NCBI RefSeq assembly: GCF_000003195.3
Contig: NC_012871.2
Location: 65,091,802 to 65,155,801 of the forward strand
Source of the DNA: Sorghum bicolor
Taxonomy: Eukaryota; Streptophyta; Magnoliopsida; Poales; Poaceae
Direction: 5' to 3'
Length of the DNA: 64,000 bases
Below the pieces are notes generated by a model. That model had not been told where the DNA came from. It searched no databases and saw only the letters and a program-made list of their open reading frames with translations. Both the position numbers and the translations under genes were made by a program. This document shows, piece by piece, positions 54,057-64,000 of the stretch. Numbering within the stretch: the first letter of the stretch is position 1; each line of letters starts with the position of its first letter.

Positions 54057-57000
54057 TTATGGATAGAAACGTCGCAGTTTGTCGATGTGCCAAGAGTTAG
54101 GCACTCGTGTTCCGTCTGGGTATGCCAATCTGTAGGACGTAGGTCGTGTGACCTCGGTCACCACGAAGGGTCCTTCCCAGGGAGTAGATAACTTGTGCAT
54201 TCCCTCCTGGCTTGTTTTCCATCGAAGCACCAGATCGCCGACCACGAAGGAACGGTCCTTGACGTTCCTGTTGTAGTATCGCCTGACTGCCGCGAGATAT
54301 TTTGCTGTTCGGAGACATGAAACTAAACGCTTTTCCTCCATGCAATTGATTTCGAGTTCTCTGGCGTTGTCGGCGGTCGACTGGTCGAAGTGCTCAATTC
54401 TAGGGGATCCGAAGTGTATGTCGGACGGCAGAACCGCCTCTGCGCCGTACACCATGAAATAGGGAGACACCCCCGTGTTTCGACTGGTCTGAGTTCGGAG
54501 GCCCCAGACCACTGCCGGCAATTCTTTCATCCATCGACCGGGTGCTCTGTCGTTCTCGGTGTACAATCTTTTCTTTAGGGCGTCGACGATCATTCCATTA
54601 GCACGTTCGACCTGACCGTTGGCACGTGGATGTGCCACTGACACATATTTTATGACTATGCCTCTGTCATCGCAGAAATCCCAAAAGGTGGTGCCAGTAA
54701 ACTGAGTGCCCAGGTCGGTGATTATGCTGTTCGGGATGCCGAATCTGTGTATGATTTGATTGAGGAACTCCACAGCCTTCTCGGAAGTTGCCTTGACCAG
54801 GGGCATGTATTCAATCCACTTGGAGAACTTGTCGATTAACACGAAGACAAACTTGAAGTTGCCCGGGGCTGGTTTAAATGGTCCGATCATGTCAAGCTCC
54901 CAGCAGGCAAAGGGCCAAGACGACGGGATGGTTTGAATTTCATGGGCAGGTACGTGGGTCCTCTTAGCGAAAAACTGACATCCTTCGCAACGCCGAACCA
55001 GTTTTTCTGCATCGCTGACCGCGGTCGGCCAGTAAAAACCTGCTCGGAAAGCCTTTCCGACCAGCGTTCTAGATGCGGCGTGGTTGCCGCAGGATCCGGC
55101 GTGTATGTCCTCCAAGAGCTTGATACCATCGTCTTGGGGTATGCACTTGAGCAGTACCTCGGAGCTTGCGTTTTTCCGCATGAGTTTTCCGTCGACCAGG
55201 ATGTAGTTCTTTGACCGTCGGATGAGACGCTCGTTCTCTGTTTTGTCCTGAAAACCTGTCCCGTCTGAGATGTATTTGATGAACGGGACACGCCAGTCGC
55301 GCCCGCCGGTTGTCGGAGTGGCGTCATCTATGAGCATTGCCTCGTTGGGTTGCTTGTCGACCAGGGGGGAGCTTACGCTCGGCTCATGGATGTCCTGGAC
55401 GAAAATACCGCGCGGGATTTGGGCCCGGGACGAGCCTAACTTTGACAACGCATCTGCTGCTTGGTTCTTATCCCGGACCACGTGGATGTACTCTATGCCA
55501 TAGAAGTTAGTTTCCCATTTGCGAATTTCTTTGCAGTAGAGATCCATCTTCTCGTGGGTTGCGTCCCACTCCTTGTTGAGCTGGTTGATGACCAAAGCGG
55601 AGTCCCCGTAGACATAGAGGCGCTTAACCCCCAGCTCAACGGCTAGTCGTACGCCATGTAAGCAAGCTTCGTATTCGGCGACATTGTTTGACGCCGGGAA
55701 AAGGATCCGAAGGACGTAGCGGAGTTTGTCCTTGTTTGGTGATACGAACAATATCCCAGCGCCTGCACCGTTGATGTTTAAGGACCCATCAAAGAACATT
55801 GACCAGTGGTCTGAGACATCGGGAACGGACGGTTCGTTGAGATCCGTCCATTCGGCAATGAAATCGACCAGGGCTTGGGACTTGACAGTGGTGCGACTCT
55901 GAAACTCCAGGGAAAATGGACATAATTCCATTGCCCATTTCACGATTCTGCCATTGGCGTCTTTATTGCGCAGGATGTCACCGAGGGGAAAGCTGGTTGT
56001 CACCAGGACTCGATGGCCGTCGAAGTAGTGCTTCAGTTTTCTTGACGTTATCAGGATGGCGTATATAAGCTTCTGTATTTGTGGGTACCTGGCCTTGGAT
56101 TCGTTTAAAACTTCGCTTATGAAGTAAACGGGCCTCTGGACCTTGAAGACGTGACCTGGTTCATCTCGCTCGACCACTATTGCCGTGGAAACAACTCTGT
56201 CGGTTGCAGCAATGTAAAGGAGCAGGTCTTCGTTGGGCTGAGGCGCTGTGAGAACAGGCGGTGAAGTGAGGAAGGTCTTAAGCTGAGTGAACGCAGCGTC
56301 GGCGTCTTCTGTCCAGGAGAATTTTTCTGACGCTTTCAATAGTTTGAAAAAGGGGAGGCCTTTTTCTCCCAGCCTTGAGATGAAACGACTGAGGGCGGCC
56401 ATGCATCCGGTTAGCTTCTGAATATCCTTGACGTTCTTCGGTGGTCGCATGTCGAGTACGGCTTTGACTTTTGAAGGGTTTGGCCGTATGCCGTCGCAAC
56501 TGACGACGTTGCCGAGCAGTAGACCGGAAGGAACGCCGAAAATGCATTTCTTGGGGTTGAGCTTCCACTTGTACCTATTGAGTGCCTTGAAGGTTCGGTC
56601 TAAGTTGTCGATTAGGGTGCTCGCATCCCTTGTTTTTACGACCACGTCGTCCACATAGGCCTCGACGAGGTCGTCGCGAATCTCGTCGTGGAGGCATTGC
56701 TGGATGGCCCTTTGATAAGTGGCCCCGGCGTTTTTAAGTCCGAAAGACATGGTAGTGTAACAGTATGCGCCGAAAGGTGTGATGAAGGATGTTTTGATAT
56801 GATCTTCTTCTTTTAACGAGATCTGGTGATAACCAGAGTAGCAGTCTAGAAAGGAGAGGAGTTCGCATCCGGCCGTTGAGTCGACCACCTCGTCGATGCG
56901 AGGAAGACCAAAAGGATCTTTAGGACAGTGTTTGTTGAGATCGGTGTAATCAACGCACATTCTCCATTCATTATTCTTTTTGCGTACAAGAACCGGATTG

Positions 57001-57242
57001 GCGAGCCAATCGGGATGATACACCTCTTTTATGAATCCGGCTGCTAGAAGCCGTGTTATTTCTGTCCTAATAGCCTCCTTTTTGTCACGAGCGAACCGTC
57101 GCAGTTTTTGCTTGATTGGTCTTGCGGTCTTCGAGACGTTTAAGGAGTGCTCGATCAGGTTCCGTGGGACGCCGGGCATGTCTGCGGGTTTCCATGCGAA
57201 AACGCTCACGTTATCCCTTAGAAACCTGACGAGCGCGTCTTC
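54057..57242 (-). CDS. Pol polyprotein: reverse transcriptase, RNase H, integrase
   Basis: The frame runs from just after the TAG at 57243-57245 to a stop at 54057-54059, 1,061 codons, in the same frame as gag-protease. No ATG is needed if it is made by readthrough. RT: YVDD at about residue 196-199 of this segment, with [14 protein letters not shown] before it. RNase H: FFDGS, then [16 protein letters not shown] and DALSK, giving the D-E-D-D set. Integrase: HAGSCGNH and CEGC (HHCC zinc site), then a catalytic triad I count as D-58-D-35-E. The C-terminus has a GPF-type motif ([10 protein letters not shown]) and [11 protein letters not shown]. All catalytic residues look present. It copies and integrates the element. 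Confidence 0.93.
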   Translation of the reverse strand, partial: EDALVRFLRDNVSVFAWKPADMPGVPRNLIEHSLNVSKTARPIKQKLRRFARDKKEAIRTEITRLLAAGFIKEVYHPDWLANPVLVRKKNNEWRMCVDYTDLNKHCPKDPFGLPRIDEVVDSTAGCELLSFLDCYSGYHQISLKEEDHIKTSFITPFGAYCYTTMSFGLKNAGATYQRAIQQCLHDEIRDDLVEAYVDDVVVKTRDASTLIDNLDRTFKALNRYKWKLNPKKCIFGVPSGLLLGNVVSCDGIRPNPSKVKAVLDMRPPKNVKDIQKLTGCMAALSRFISRLGEKGLPFFKLLKASEKFSWTEDADAAFTQLKTFLTSPPVLTAPQPNEDLLLYIAATDRVVSTAIVVERDEPGHVFKVQRPVYFISEVLNESKARYPQIQKLIYAILITSRKLKHYFDGHRVLVTTSFPLGDILRNKDANGRIVKWAMELCPFSLEFQSRTTVKSQALVDFIAEWTDLNEPSVPDVSDHWSMFFDGSLNINGAGAGILFVSPNKDKLRYVLRILFPASNNVAEYEACLHGVRLAVELGVKRLYVYGDSALVINQLNKEWDATHEKMDLYCKEIRKWETNFYGIEYIHVVRDKNQAADALSKLGSSRAQIPRGIFVQDIHEPSVSSPLVDKQPNEAMLIDDATPTTGGRDWRVPFIKYISDGTGFQDKTENERLIRRSKNYILVDGKLMRKNASSEVLLKCIPQDDGIKLLEDIHAGSCGNHAASRTLVGKAFRAGFYWPTAVSDAEKLVRRCEGCQFFAKRTHVPAHEIQTIPSSWPFACWELDMIGPFKPAPGNFKFVFVLIDKFSKWIEYMPLVKATSEKAVEFLNQIIHRFGIPNSIITDLGTQFTGTTFWDFCDDRGIVIKYVSVAHPRANGQVERANGMIVDALKKRLYTENDRAPGRWMKELPAVVWGLRTQTSRNTGVSPYFMVYGAEAVLPSDIHFGSPRIEHFDQSTADNARELEINCMEEKRLVSCLRTAKYLAAVRRYYNRNVKDRSFVVGDLVLRWKTSQEGMHKLSTPWEGPFVVTEVTRPTSYRLAYPDGTRVPNSWHIDKLRRFYP

Positions 57243-60200
57243 CTATTTTGGATCCAGGTTAGCCCCGATGAGGGCTGTCTTCTCGGGGTTGCCCTCGACC
57301 AGCTGCACTTCTTTGTACTCCTTGGATTTCGAATTCTTTCTGGCTGTCTCCTGCTCAGGTAATCGGAGCTGGTCGGGGGGCAGCTGTGCGACTTGGTTTG
57401 CTGTTTCCGCCATGCGGATTGAGAGGTCAATTGCCTCGGTGATCTTGAAACTTTCTTCTTCGCAGGTGTACGCAGTGTAGACGTTGCCTCTGACGGTCAG
57501 GACACCCTTCTCCGTGGGCATCTTAAGCACTAGGTACGAGTAGTGCGGGACTGCCATGAACTTTGTCAGCGATGGGCGGCCCAGTATGGCGTGGTAGGTC
57601 CCGTCGAAGTCCGCGACTACGAAGTTGATGAACTCCGTCCGGAAGTGATCGGGTGTGCCGAATTGGACAGGCAATGTTATCTGTCCGAGGGGCACCGAAC
57701 TTTGACCTGGCAAAACCCCCCAGAATTGGGCGTCGTAAGGTTTTAGTTGGGCCGGTGATATCTTGAGGGCGGGCAGGCTGTTGCGGAAGAGGATGTCAAT
57801 GGAGCTTCCCCCGTCCACGAGCACGCGCTCGAATCTGATGCTGTTGATGCAAGGATCGAGAATTAGTGGGAAACGACCCGGCTCCGGGATAGCGGCCCAC
57901 TGGTCCTTCCTGCTGAACGCGATCTCCCTGTGGGACCAGGCGGGAAATTTCGGATCTGCGATCAGCCCGTCCGTGCTGTCTATGTTGAGGCAGGCTCTCT
58001 TCAACAGCTTTCTTTCTCGCTTGGACTCAGTGGAGACCTTGCCCCCGAAAATGGAGTGGACCACGTCGGTGGGGCTGACGTATTGGTGTCGGGGGTCCCT
58101 GTCTTGGTCCTCGTCCTCATCTTCGTGGTCGTGCCCGTCGCGTTTGTTACTTTTCTTGGCGGTGTCTTCTTGGGCGGCCCGCCGTGTATAGATATTTTTG
58201 AGGACGCGGCACTCTTCCATGGTATGGTTAGACTTTGGATGTAGCTGGCACGGTCCCTTCAACGTTTTGTTGTAGTCGTCTTGGTAGTCCCGTCGTCCAT
58301 TGGGACGTTTGACCGTGTTTACTTCGTGGTCGTATTCGCGAGGGCGCTTTCCTCTGAAGTCGTCGCGGCTGTCGCGCCGCCGATCCCAACCCTCTCGGTG
58401 ATCGCGGTTGTCGGAGCGACGGTGATTTCTGTTGTCGTAGCGGCCGCGACCGTCGTCTCGCCGGGAGGGCTGGTCGGTGCCTCTCGCATCGTCTCGGATT
58501 AGTTTTTCTGCGTCATCAGCATCGGCATAATTTTTAGCCGTGGCGAGGAGCTCTGCTACCGTTGATGGACGTTTACGCAACAGCTTGTTCCTCAGCGCTT
58601 CATGGAAACGTAAGCCCTTGATAAAGGCTGATATGGCCTCGTCATGAGAAATCTTCGGGATTTTGAGACGCATATCCGAGAATCGTCGGATGTAATCACG
58701 CAGGGGTTCATTCTTCCTGTCTCTTATCCTTTCAAGGTCATACTTGTTTCCGGGCTGTTCGCATGTGGCGATGAAGTTGTCAATGAAAGCCTGTCGTAGT
58801 TCTTCCCAAGAGTCGAAGGAGTCCTCGGGCAAGCCGAGAAGCCACTGATGACCAGCCTGGTCGAGGACTACGGGGAAGTAGTTAGCCATGACGTGCTCAT
58901 CTCCTGCCGCTGATCGGACGGCGATTTCGTAGAGGGTGATCCAGTTCTCTGGATTTTCCTTGCCGTCGTATTTTTTAAGTTTTTCGAGCTTGAAATTTCT
59001 GGGCCACACGACCTGGCGGAGGTGTGAGGAGAACTGCCTTAGGCCCGGGGGACCATGGGTCGCATCGTACTCGATGCGGCGCAGGTTTTCGTGGACTGCT
59101 CTCTCTGCGGCGCGCCTGTTGATGCGGTCCCGGGCATCTTTGGGAGGGATGTTGTGGCGGAGATCCCTGTGTTGATCTTCTTCTTCCTGGCCGCGTACGC
59201 GGTTCTGCTGGCGGCGGCCATCGGCGTCTCGACCACCATCGTCGCGCCGTGAGTCCCCTCGACGGTTGTCGGGGGAGCGGCTGCGGCGACGCCTGCTGGG
59301 CGAGGCCCGGCTACGATGAGTCTGGTCGGAGGCGGCTTCCGTATAAGGGACGTCCTGGACTCTCTTAAGCAGAGTTGCTGTCTGTCCCATCGCGGCGATC
59401 AGGTGTGCTCGGATACTGGTCCGGACCCCCTGGCATTCTGGTGTGTCAGGAAGCCGATCCAGGTTGGCCATGGCGACAGCCACGTTGGCGCTTGGCGTTT
59501 TGTAGACCGGCTGGTCCCCGACCATGTCAAAGGCATCGTTGAGGTTACCCGGTGGCGTCTGTTGTTGCTCGTCCGCACGCCGTCGGGCGCGATCGGCGTT
59601 ACGCTGTTCGCGGAGTTGCCTCTGGTCGTCTGTTTCTCCGTCAACAACCGGTTCGTCGGCGCTGACATTGAATACAATGTCCCCTCGCCGGGGGGGGAAT
59701 ATCGGGAACCGGTCGAAACCCGGAGGGTGTGAAGGGAAATCCAGGTCGTAGCCCTCGTCTTCGGTGTTTATAACCTCGGTGGGGACGGAGCCGGTGCTTG
59801 AGTTGGTGCTGGAAACCTGGCCGTTCCGTAGCTCTCGGATTGTCACCATGTTGACATGGTGACGATTGTTCCTTGTCGGCGACCAGCCCGCTTTGCTGAA
59901 AACGGATTGAACATGCTGTGAGTAGACAGAGGCCGAGTTATTCAGGCCGCAAGGATGGTCTCCCTTTTTGAGCTCGACGGATCGGCCTGAGGAGGTTGAG
60001 GTTATCGCCAGGGACGTTCCCAGCCGTTCGTGTGTGGTGACACGAGTTGGCCGGCGGGATTTCGAAAAATCCGCTTGAGTGGCTTGGTCGGGCCGGCGCA
60101 GAACTCCATCTATTAGTTGGGAGACTTCGAGCAGCTTGGAGTCGGCGCGATCGAGCGCTTGGAGGAGGTCCGAGCAGTCGATCTCCTTTCCCTTGTAGAG

Positions 60201-60386
60201 TGGGAACGGTGGCCGGGAGTTTGGTGCCGTCATGCGTGTGGTCGGAGACGGCGTGATCTCAGATTGGATCTGGATCTCTTTCGGGACCGTGGTCGGGAAG
60301 CCGCCGCTGCACGTCGTCCACGTGATCTGGCCGACGGTAAACGTGAGGCCTTCGGGCACGGTCGCGGAAGCTGGGATCGTGACCAT
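57243..60386 (-). CDS. Gag-protease polyprotein of the gypsy element
   Basis: 1,047 codons from the ATG at 60386 to a TAG at 57243-57245; the frame upstream to the LTR edge has no ATG. There is a long N-terminal extension, an Arg/Asp-rich stretch (about 365-440) and the retrotransposon gag domain at about 465-630 (YDGKENPENWITLYE, EELRQAFIDNF, LRDYIRRFSDMR). A second Arg/Asp-rich linker is followed by a knuckle-like C-x2-H-x4-H-x4-C (CQLHPKSNHTMEEC, about 713-726). The aspartic protease follows, with active-site VDGGSSIDIL at about 857-866. Gag forms the particle and the protease cleaves the polyprotein. The frame is continuous with pol across the amber codon. Apart from that stop, no frameshift is seen. 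Confidence 0.93.
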   Translation of the reverse strand: MVTIPASATVPEGLTFTVGQITWTTCSGGFPTTVPKEIQIQSEITPSPTTRMTAPNSRPPFPLYKGKEIDCSDLLQALDRADSKLLEVSQLIDGVLRRPDQATQADFSKSRRPTRVTTHERLGTSLAITSTSSGRSVELKKGDHPCGLNNSASVYSQHVQSVFSKAGWSPTRNNRHHVNMVTIRELRNGQVSSTNSSTGSVPTEVINTEDEGYDLDFPSHPPGFDRFPIFPPRRGDIVFNVSADEPVVDGETDDQRQLREQRNADRARRRADEQQQTPPGNLNDAFDMVGDQPVYKTPSANVAVAMANLDRLPDTPECQGVRTSIRAHLIAAMGQTATLLKRVQDVPYTEAASDQTHRSRASPSRRRRSRSPDNRRGDSRRDDGGRDADGRRQQNRVRGQEEEDQHRDLRHNIPPKDARDRINRRAAERAVHENLRRIEYDATHGPPGLRQFSSHLRQVVWPRNFKLEKLKKYDGKENPENWITLYEIAVRSAAGDEHVMANYFPVVLDQAGHQWLLGLPEDSFDSWEELRQAFIDNFIATCEQPGNKYDLERIRDRKNEPLRDYIRRFSDMRLKIPKISHDEAISAFIKGLRFHEALRNKLLRKRPSTVAELLATAKNYADADDAEKLIRDDARGTDQPSRRDDGRGRYDNRNHRRSDNRDHREGWDRRRDSRDDFRGKRPREYDHEVNTVKRPNGRRDYQDDYNKTLKGPCQLHPKSNHTMEECRVLKNIYTRRAAQEDTAKKSNKRDGHDHEDEDEDQDRDPRHQYVSPTDVVHSIFGGKVSTESKRERKLLKRACLNIDSTDGLIADPKFPAWSHREIAFSRKDQWAAIPEPGRFPLILDPCINSIRFERVLVDGGSSIDILFRNSLPALKISPAQLKPYDAQFWGVLPGQSSVPLGQITLPVQFGTPDHFRTEFINFVVADFDGTYHAILGRPSLTKFMAVPHYSYLVLKMPTEKGVLTVRGNVYTAYTCEEESFKITEAIDLSIRMAETANQVAQLPPDQLRLPEQETARKNSKSKEYKEVQLVEGNPEKTALIGANLDPK

Positions 60387-60416
60387 CTTGTTCGCCGGAA
60401 AAGTTGCACGCACACC

Positions 60417-60434
60417 CCCTACCTGGCGCGCCAC
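60417..60434 (-). promoter_or_regulatory. Primer-binding site region
   Basis: Directly after the 5' LTR the element strand reads TGGCGCGCCAGGTAGGGG, starting 1 nt from the LTR edge and beginning with TGG as a tRNA 3'-CCA complement should. I do not assign the tRNA species. Confidence 0.6.
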
Positions 60435-60840
60435 TGTCGACGAAAGCTAGTCGGCAGTCTACCTTGGGGTATACCCACGGTAGTAGTTTATCGGTAGACG
60501 GTGCGCAAACTACGAACTCGATGGTGACGCAAGACACGGACAAGCTTTTTATCCAGGTTCGGCCGCCGAGTTGGCGTAATACCTACGTCCTGCGTCTGGT
60601 TGTATTGGATTGTGTTGAGAGAATATGATCTGATGTGTCCTCTAGGGGACCCCTGCCCCTCCTTATATATCCTGAAGGGACAGAGTTACAAGCAAAGTAT
60701 CCTATTTGGTACAAAATCTTGTAACCTTGCGGTGCACGCCGACCAGTCGTGCGCCGCACGTCTTCATCTTGTGGGCCGAGCCACCTCTGATGGTGCGGCC
60801 CATATAGGCCCATGAGGGTATAGGGGTTTATACCCCCACA
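60435..60840 (-). repeat. 5' LTR of the gypsy element (406 bp)
   Basis: In element orientation it begins TGTGGGGGTATAAACC and ends CGTCGACA. A TATATAAGG box for genomic RNA lies at about 60662-60670 on the minus strand. Confidence 0.95.
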
Positions 60841-60858
60841 CATATCGAATCTTGCGGC

Positions 60859-61147
60859 TGTTGAATATGTTCCAATAAAGACCGACTTCTAACGTAACGG
60901 AGCAAAACAGAGGCCCATCGCTAGAGACTTAGGTCATATACCCAAATTAGGGTTCCACTGAGGTTATGATCTTGTAAGCCACCGCAAGGCGTTGTAACTT
61001 GACTCTTGATAATACTAAGGAGTGTTTGCTGGCTGGTACCTGTAGTTTTTCCCCTTCGCATTGGAGAGGTTTTCCACGCTAAATCTTATGTCTCCGATGT
61101 GATTGATCTTGTGTTCTTTGTCGTTTATCCGCTTATCATTTACAATA
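60859..61147. mobile_element. Probable solo LTR (Copia-like) inside the split MITE
   Basis: About 289 bp starting TGTTGAATATGTTCC. Its body is LTR-like (CACCGCAAGGCGTTGTAAC, GTTTTTCCCC, GGTTTTCCACGC, TCTTGTGTTC) and it breaks the MITE at GCGGC | ACGGC, a near-perfect 5-bp duplication. The right edge does not end in canonical CA, so the border may be off by a few bases. Confidence 0.6.
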
Positions 61148-61325
61148 ACGGCACATGCATAAAGCATTAAATGTATATAAAAAATAACTAACTACACAGT
61201 TTACAAATCATGAGACAAAAATCTTTTAGATCTAGATCGGCCATGATTGGACATTGTTTGTCAAATACAAACGAAAGTGGTACAGTATCAAAATCTAAAA
61301 AGATTTTAAATCTAAACACGCCTTA

Positions 61326-61550
61326 GGCCTTGTTTAGTTCGGAATTTTTTTTGGTTTTTGATAATATAGCATTTTTGTTTCTATTTGCATGAATTAACTA
61401 AACTTAAAAGATTTATTTCGCAATTTACAGGTAAATTGTGCAATTAGTTTTTGTTTTTATCTATATTTAATATTTCATGCATGTGTCATAAAATTCAATG
61501 TGATAAAGAATCTTAAAAAAAATTTGTTATTGGGTGAACTAAACAAGACC
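61326..61550. mobile_element. GGCCTTGTTTAGTT MITE (Tourist-like)
   Basis: Left end GGCCTTGTTTAGTTCGG, right end GTGAACTAAACAAGACC, TTA on both sides (61323-61325, 61551-61553). Confidence 0.88.
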
Positions 61551-61702
61551 TTAAAACAACTCCTTGCGGCTTCAGAATCGCATGCCCAGACGCTCCGTAC
61601 AGACCCGCGACGACTTTTCTTATGTACTGTAGCAACTGTGACACTACTGCATTCCAGTCAGCCATGCATGGCAGCCTTGTAAAAGTCTTTCTTGCTAGCC
61701 GC

Positions 61703-61925
61703 GGTCTTATTTAGATACGAAAAGATTTTGGATTTCGTTAGCGTAGCACTTTTGTTTGTTTGTGGTAAATATTATCTAATTATGAACTAAATAGGATCAA
61801 AAGATTCATTTTGCGATTTACAGTTAAACTATATAATTAGTTTTTATTTTTAACTATATTTAATGCTTCATGCATGTGTTGAAAGATTCAATATAACAGA
61901 AAATCTTGAAAATTTTTTGGTTTTT
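61703..61925. mobile_element. GGCCTTGTTTAGTT-family MITE, degenerate
   Basis: Left part GGTCTTATTTAGATACG, interior GGATCAAAAGATTCATTTTGC and TGCTTCATGCATGTG; right end lost near 61925. Confidence 0.65.
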
Positions 61926-64000
61926 GGAGTACATTTTTTATTGTACCCAGCACACGGGGCGGCATCGGGGTCGGCTGCAGCTGCAGCTGCATCACCACGC
62001 AACGCAAGGCGTCAGACATCACGTTGCGCGGCTGGCGGCTGGTGGAGCTCAGCGCAGCGCGGTGCCGTGCAGTGCGGCTGTGGCCTGCTCCTCATGTGTG
62101 GGCCGGCGGCCGGCCGGGGTGGGAGACGCAGCGGAGGCGCAGGGCCAGGCGGTCGGTCCAACCACGGCGTGCCGCTGGCCGTGGTCCTCCGTACGTCGCC
62201 ACACCCACACCGGCCGCTGACGCATGGGACCACCTGTGAGTCTGTGACTGCTTGTTGCAAAAAAAAAAAAAAAACTTGCTGCATGAACCGGCCAGCATGA
62301 AGCGGACCAGACGCCGACGACCGAGGCACGCAGAAAGCCACTCTTGTAGCAACAGGTACCCGCACATGATAGGAAAATGCTTTCGTACCTGTACTCGTCC
62401 CTAAATTCTATCCGACGAGTAACCCACACCCAATAATATATCTAACAATTACATATAAACATCAGACATTCACATGCAAAAATAAATCATTCTAAATCTT
62501 CAACAAGTTACAAACTAATATTAATATAATAACATCAAATTCATATATATACTAAGAGAGTTTAGTTGGATTTAGAACAGATTCATGAGCTATATAGGCT
62601 AAAATGACAAGGGTGGCTAGTTATTTTGGCGGCTATTTTTTACCCATAGGTAGGCGGGTATGGGTAGTATACACCCACACCCGTACCTGCCATACGCAAT
62701 GGGTATAGGATTTGGTCCAAGAATGTATCCATAGGTAGAAAATTCATCCTATAAACCTGTCGGGTACTCGGATTTCGCGTACCTGTTGCCATCTTGAATC
62801 ACCATGTAGTACGTGTTGTGCTAGTCCTTAATAGTTTGCACCATGCGTGCCTGTAGGCTTGGTCACGGATTTTCCTTTTGAGGGCATATTTTAAACAAAA
62901 GGAATACTTTCTCCATATAAAAAAACCTAACGTTTTAGACTTGATTGCGGTAGCCAAGGAGTAATTAATTAGAAAGTATTTTTCCTTGTCTGTCCCTATT
63001 AAATAGGGTTATTGATGCTCTATAAGCAAAAAAGTTCTGTAGTCAAGATAGCTAGTGCATTGAGGTATTGGTCGTGAGGTGGTGGGTTTGATTCTTGGTT
63101 GGCCTCATTTTTCTTGTCACTCACTACATTTTGCATGGCACTATTCCTTGGCGCATGTTTTTATTTGGCTGGGCGAGGTGCGCTCAGCGCTCGTTTAGCA
63201 GCGTTCTTGGCGTGCTAGCAGTGTTTGTTCCGTTCATTTGCTCATTATTTATTTGAAATTTACTGGCGCTATTCTTGGCGCCCTGGTGCGTGCTGCAGAG
63301 AGGATGATGGGACGTGCGTGATGCAGCCTTTACTCGCAATCGCGCAAGAGCTGGGTGGCGACGAGTACCGAAGCATCGGGTCATTAATGGCGAGAGCGGA
63401 ATGGACGCGGAGCCAGGGGTAAACCCGTCCGAGTAGGGCTACGCGAGCGTGGAACGTCAAGTTTTTCGATTTCGTGTTGGGAGCGGACGTCTAGTTTTTT
63501 TAATACAGAGAGAGTATAAAACAAAACAAAGGAAAAAATGCAGAAATGGAACGAGTGTGTAATAGTAAAACGGAGAAAAGAAAAAACATAGGAAATTGAT
63601 AGAAAGGAGTTTTTGGAACATAGGAATCCATAACGCAGGAAATACATGACATAGTTATATAAAGATTAATAAAGAGTCATTACTAATGCTTAATGATAAA
63701 TCTATAAGTTGCATATTTTATTCATGACTCTCTTACAAGTGGGACCATTGGCCCATAGAATGGACCTGTCCACCGTTGCATGCATGCATGCATATATTTC
63801 TAAGTGGAGCCCAGCCACCCTTTTATCCACTTGTTCTCTCCCCATTGCTTCTCACTCCTACCTCTCCAGAAGCATGCTTAGGCAGTTAGGCACGTCGAGA
63901 CATAGCTTCTAAACCTTTGAAATTTCTTTGAAAAACCTCCAATCCAAAAAGGCCCTGAGAGTTTGAGACACATACACAAGGGGAACGCGACGACGACGTT
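61926..64000. other. Right-edge region, no supported gene
   Basis: 61960-62250 is GC-rich with a CAGCTG run and a 16-A tract at about 62258, perhaps a retroposed scrap. 63030-63115 has a B-box-like GGGTTTGATTCTTGG and may be a SINE remnant. The rest is AT-rich and shows no coding signal I can support. Confidence 0.35.

Larger units (their letters stand above)
48943..60840 (-). mobile_element. Full-length Ty3/gypsy LTR retrotransposon, Tat-type, 11,898 bp
   Basis: Two 406-bp LTRs begin TG and end CA and are bordered by CATAT (48938-48942 and 60841-60845). The coding strand is minus: primer site beside the 60435 LTR edge, then gag-protease, then RT-RNaseH-integrase, then a long 3' region with an opposite-strand multi-exon gene and 70-bp repeats. 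Integrase after RT places it in Ty3/gypsy. The long region between pol and the 3' LTR with an antisense gene is typical of the Tat branch (RIRE2, Grande-like). The LTRs look identical base for base on reading, so insertion is recent. Confidence 0.95.
48897..61322. mobile_element. MITE split by two LTR-retrotransposon insertions
   Basis: The MITE reads 48897-48942, then 60846-60858, then 61148/61151-61322. The first break is the gypsy element with its CATAT duplication; the second is a solo LTR. Joined, the three pieces follow the family order: GGCCTTGTTTACTTCCC ... CGAATCTTGCGGC ... ACATGCATAAAGC ... AAATCTAAACACGCC. Its own target duplication is CTA/TTA. Confidence 0.85.

Noticed and set aside
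60387..60434. Gag start at the LTR edge
   Set aside because: The first codon is GTG and the stretch is the primer-binding region; the first ATG is at 60386.
61863..62300. Ala/Arg-rich ORF beside a poly-A tract
   Set aside because: Starts inside a MITE remnant, has low-complexity CAGCTG repeats and no domain.
63030..63115. Possible tRNA gene
   Set aside because: Only a B-box-like stretch is visible; no cloverleaf can be drawn, so at most a SINE remnant.

Overview
The window is nuclear DNA from a grass, probably Sorghum or a close panicoid relative. Genes have spliced exons with GT-AG borders, several CDSs are very GC-rich, and the intergenic DNA is full of grass-type transposons. The most frequent is a short inverted-repeat element that begins GGCCTTGTTTAGTT and sits between TAA/TTA target duplications, a pattern I associate with sorghum-group genomes. 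The species call is inference; no marker in the window settles it.

Layout. 1-3.5 kb: the 5' eight exons of an inositol tetrakisphosphate 1-kinase (ITPK) gene on the minus strand, cut by the left edge. 4.2-15.5 kb: two minus-strand paralogs of a small plant protein that starts MEGLIP (4180-4548 and 15088-15462). Between them lies a degenerate tandem duplication (5.3-11.3 kb) of a gene whose protein resembles the RNA polymerase II C-terminal domain (YSPTSP heptads). Each copy has been broken up by inserted DNA. A LINE 3' fragment, fold-back elements and a mini-CACTA element follow. 17-23 kb: a large fold-back element, then a 71-aa cytochrome c oxidase assembly factor (PET191/COA5 family) in three exons, with transposons in its 3-kb second intron. 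27.1-28.2 kb: a single-exon, membrane-anchored SAM-dependent methyltransferase-like protein (minus). 34.7-35.6 and 44.7-45.6 kb: two bHLH transcription factor paralogs pointing towards each other, about 9 kb apart, with transposon remnants between them.

48.9-60.8 kb: an 11.9-kb Ty3/gypsy (Tat-type) LTR retrotransposon. It has two apparently identical 406-bp LTRs and a CATAT target duplication. Gag-protease and pol lie on the minus strand in one frame, interrupted by a single amber codon. A six-exon gene runs in the opposite direction between pol and the 3' LTR; its spliced frame is open for 919 codons. A 70-bp tandem repeat lies next to that LTR. The element landed inside a MITE that also carries a probable solo LTR. 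The right 3 kb holds MITEs and no gene I can support.

How the genes relate. The host genes are independent single-copy or locally duplicated genes, not a pathway. The recurring theme is local gene duplication (CTD-like pair, MEGLIP pair, bHLH pair) followed by transposon invasion. The least ordinary items are the CTD-like pair, the retrotransposon's antisense multi-exon gene with its 70-bp repeats, and the in-frame amber codon.
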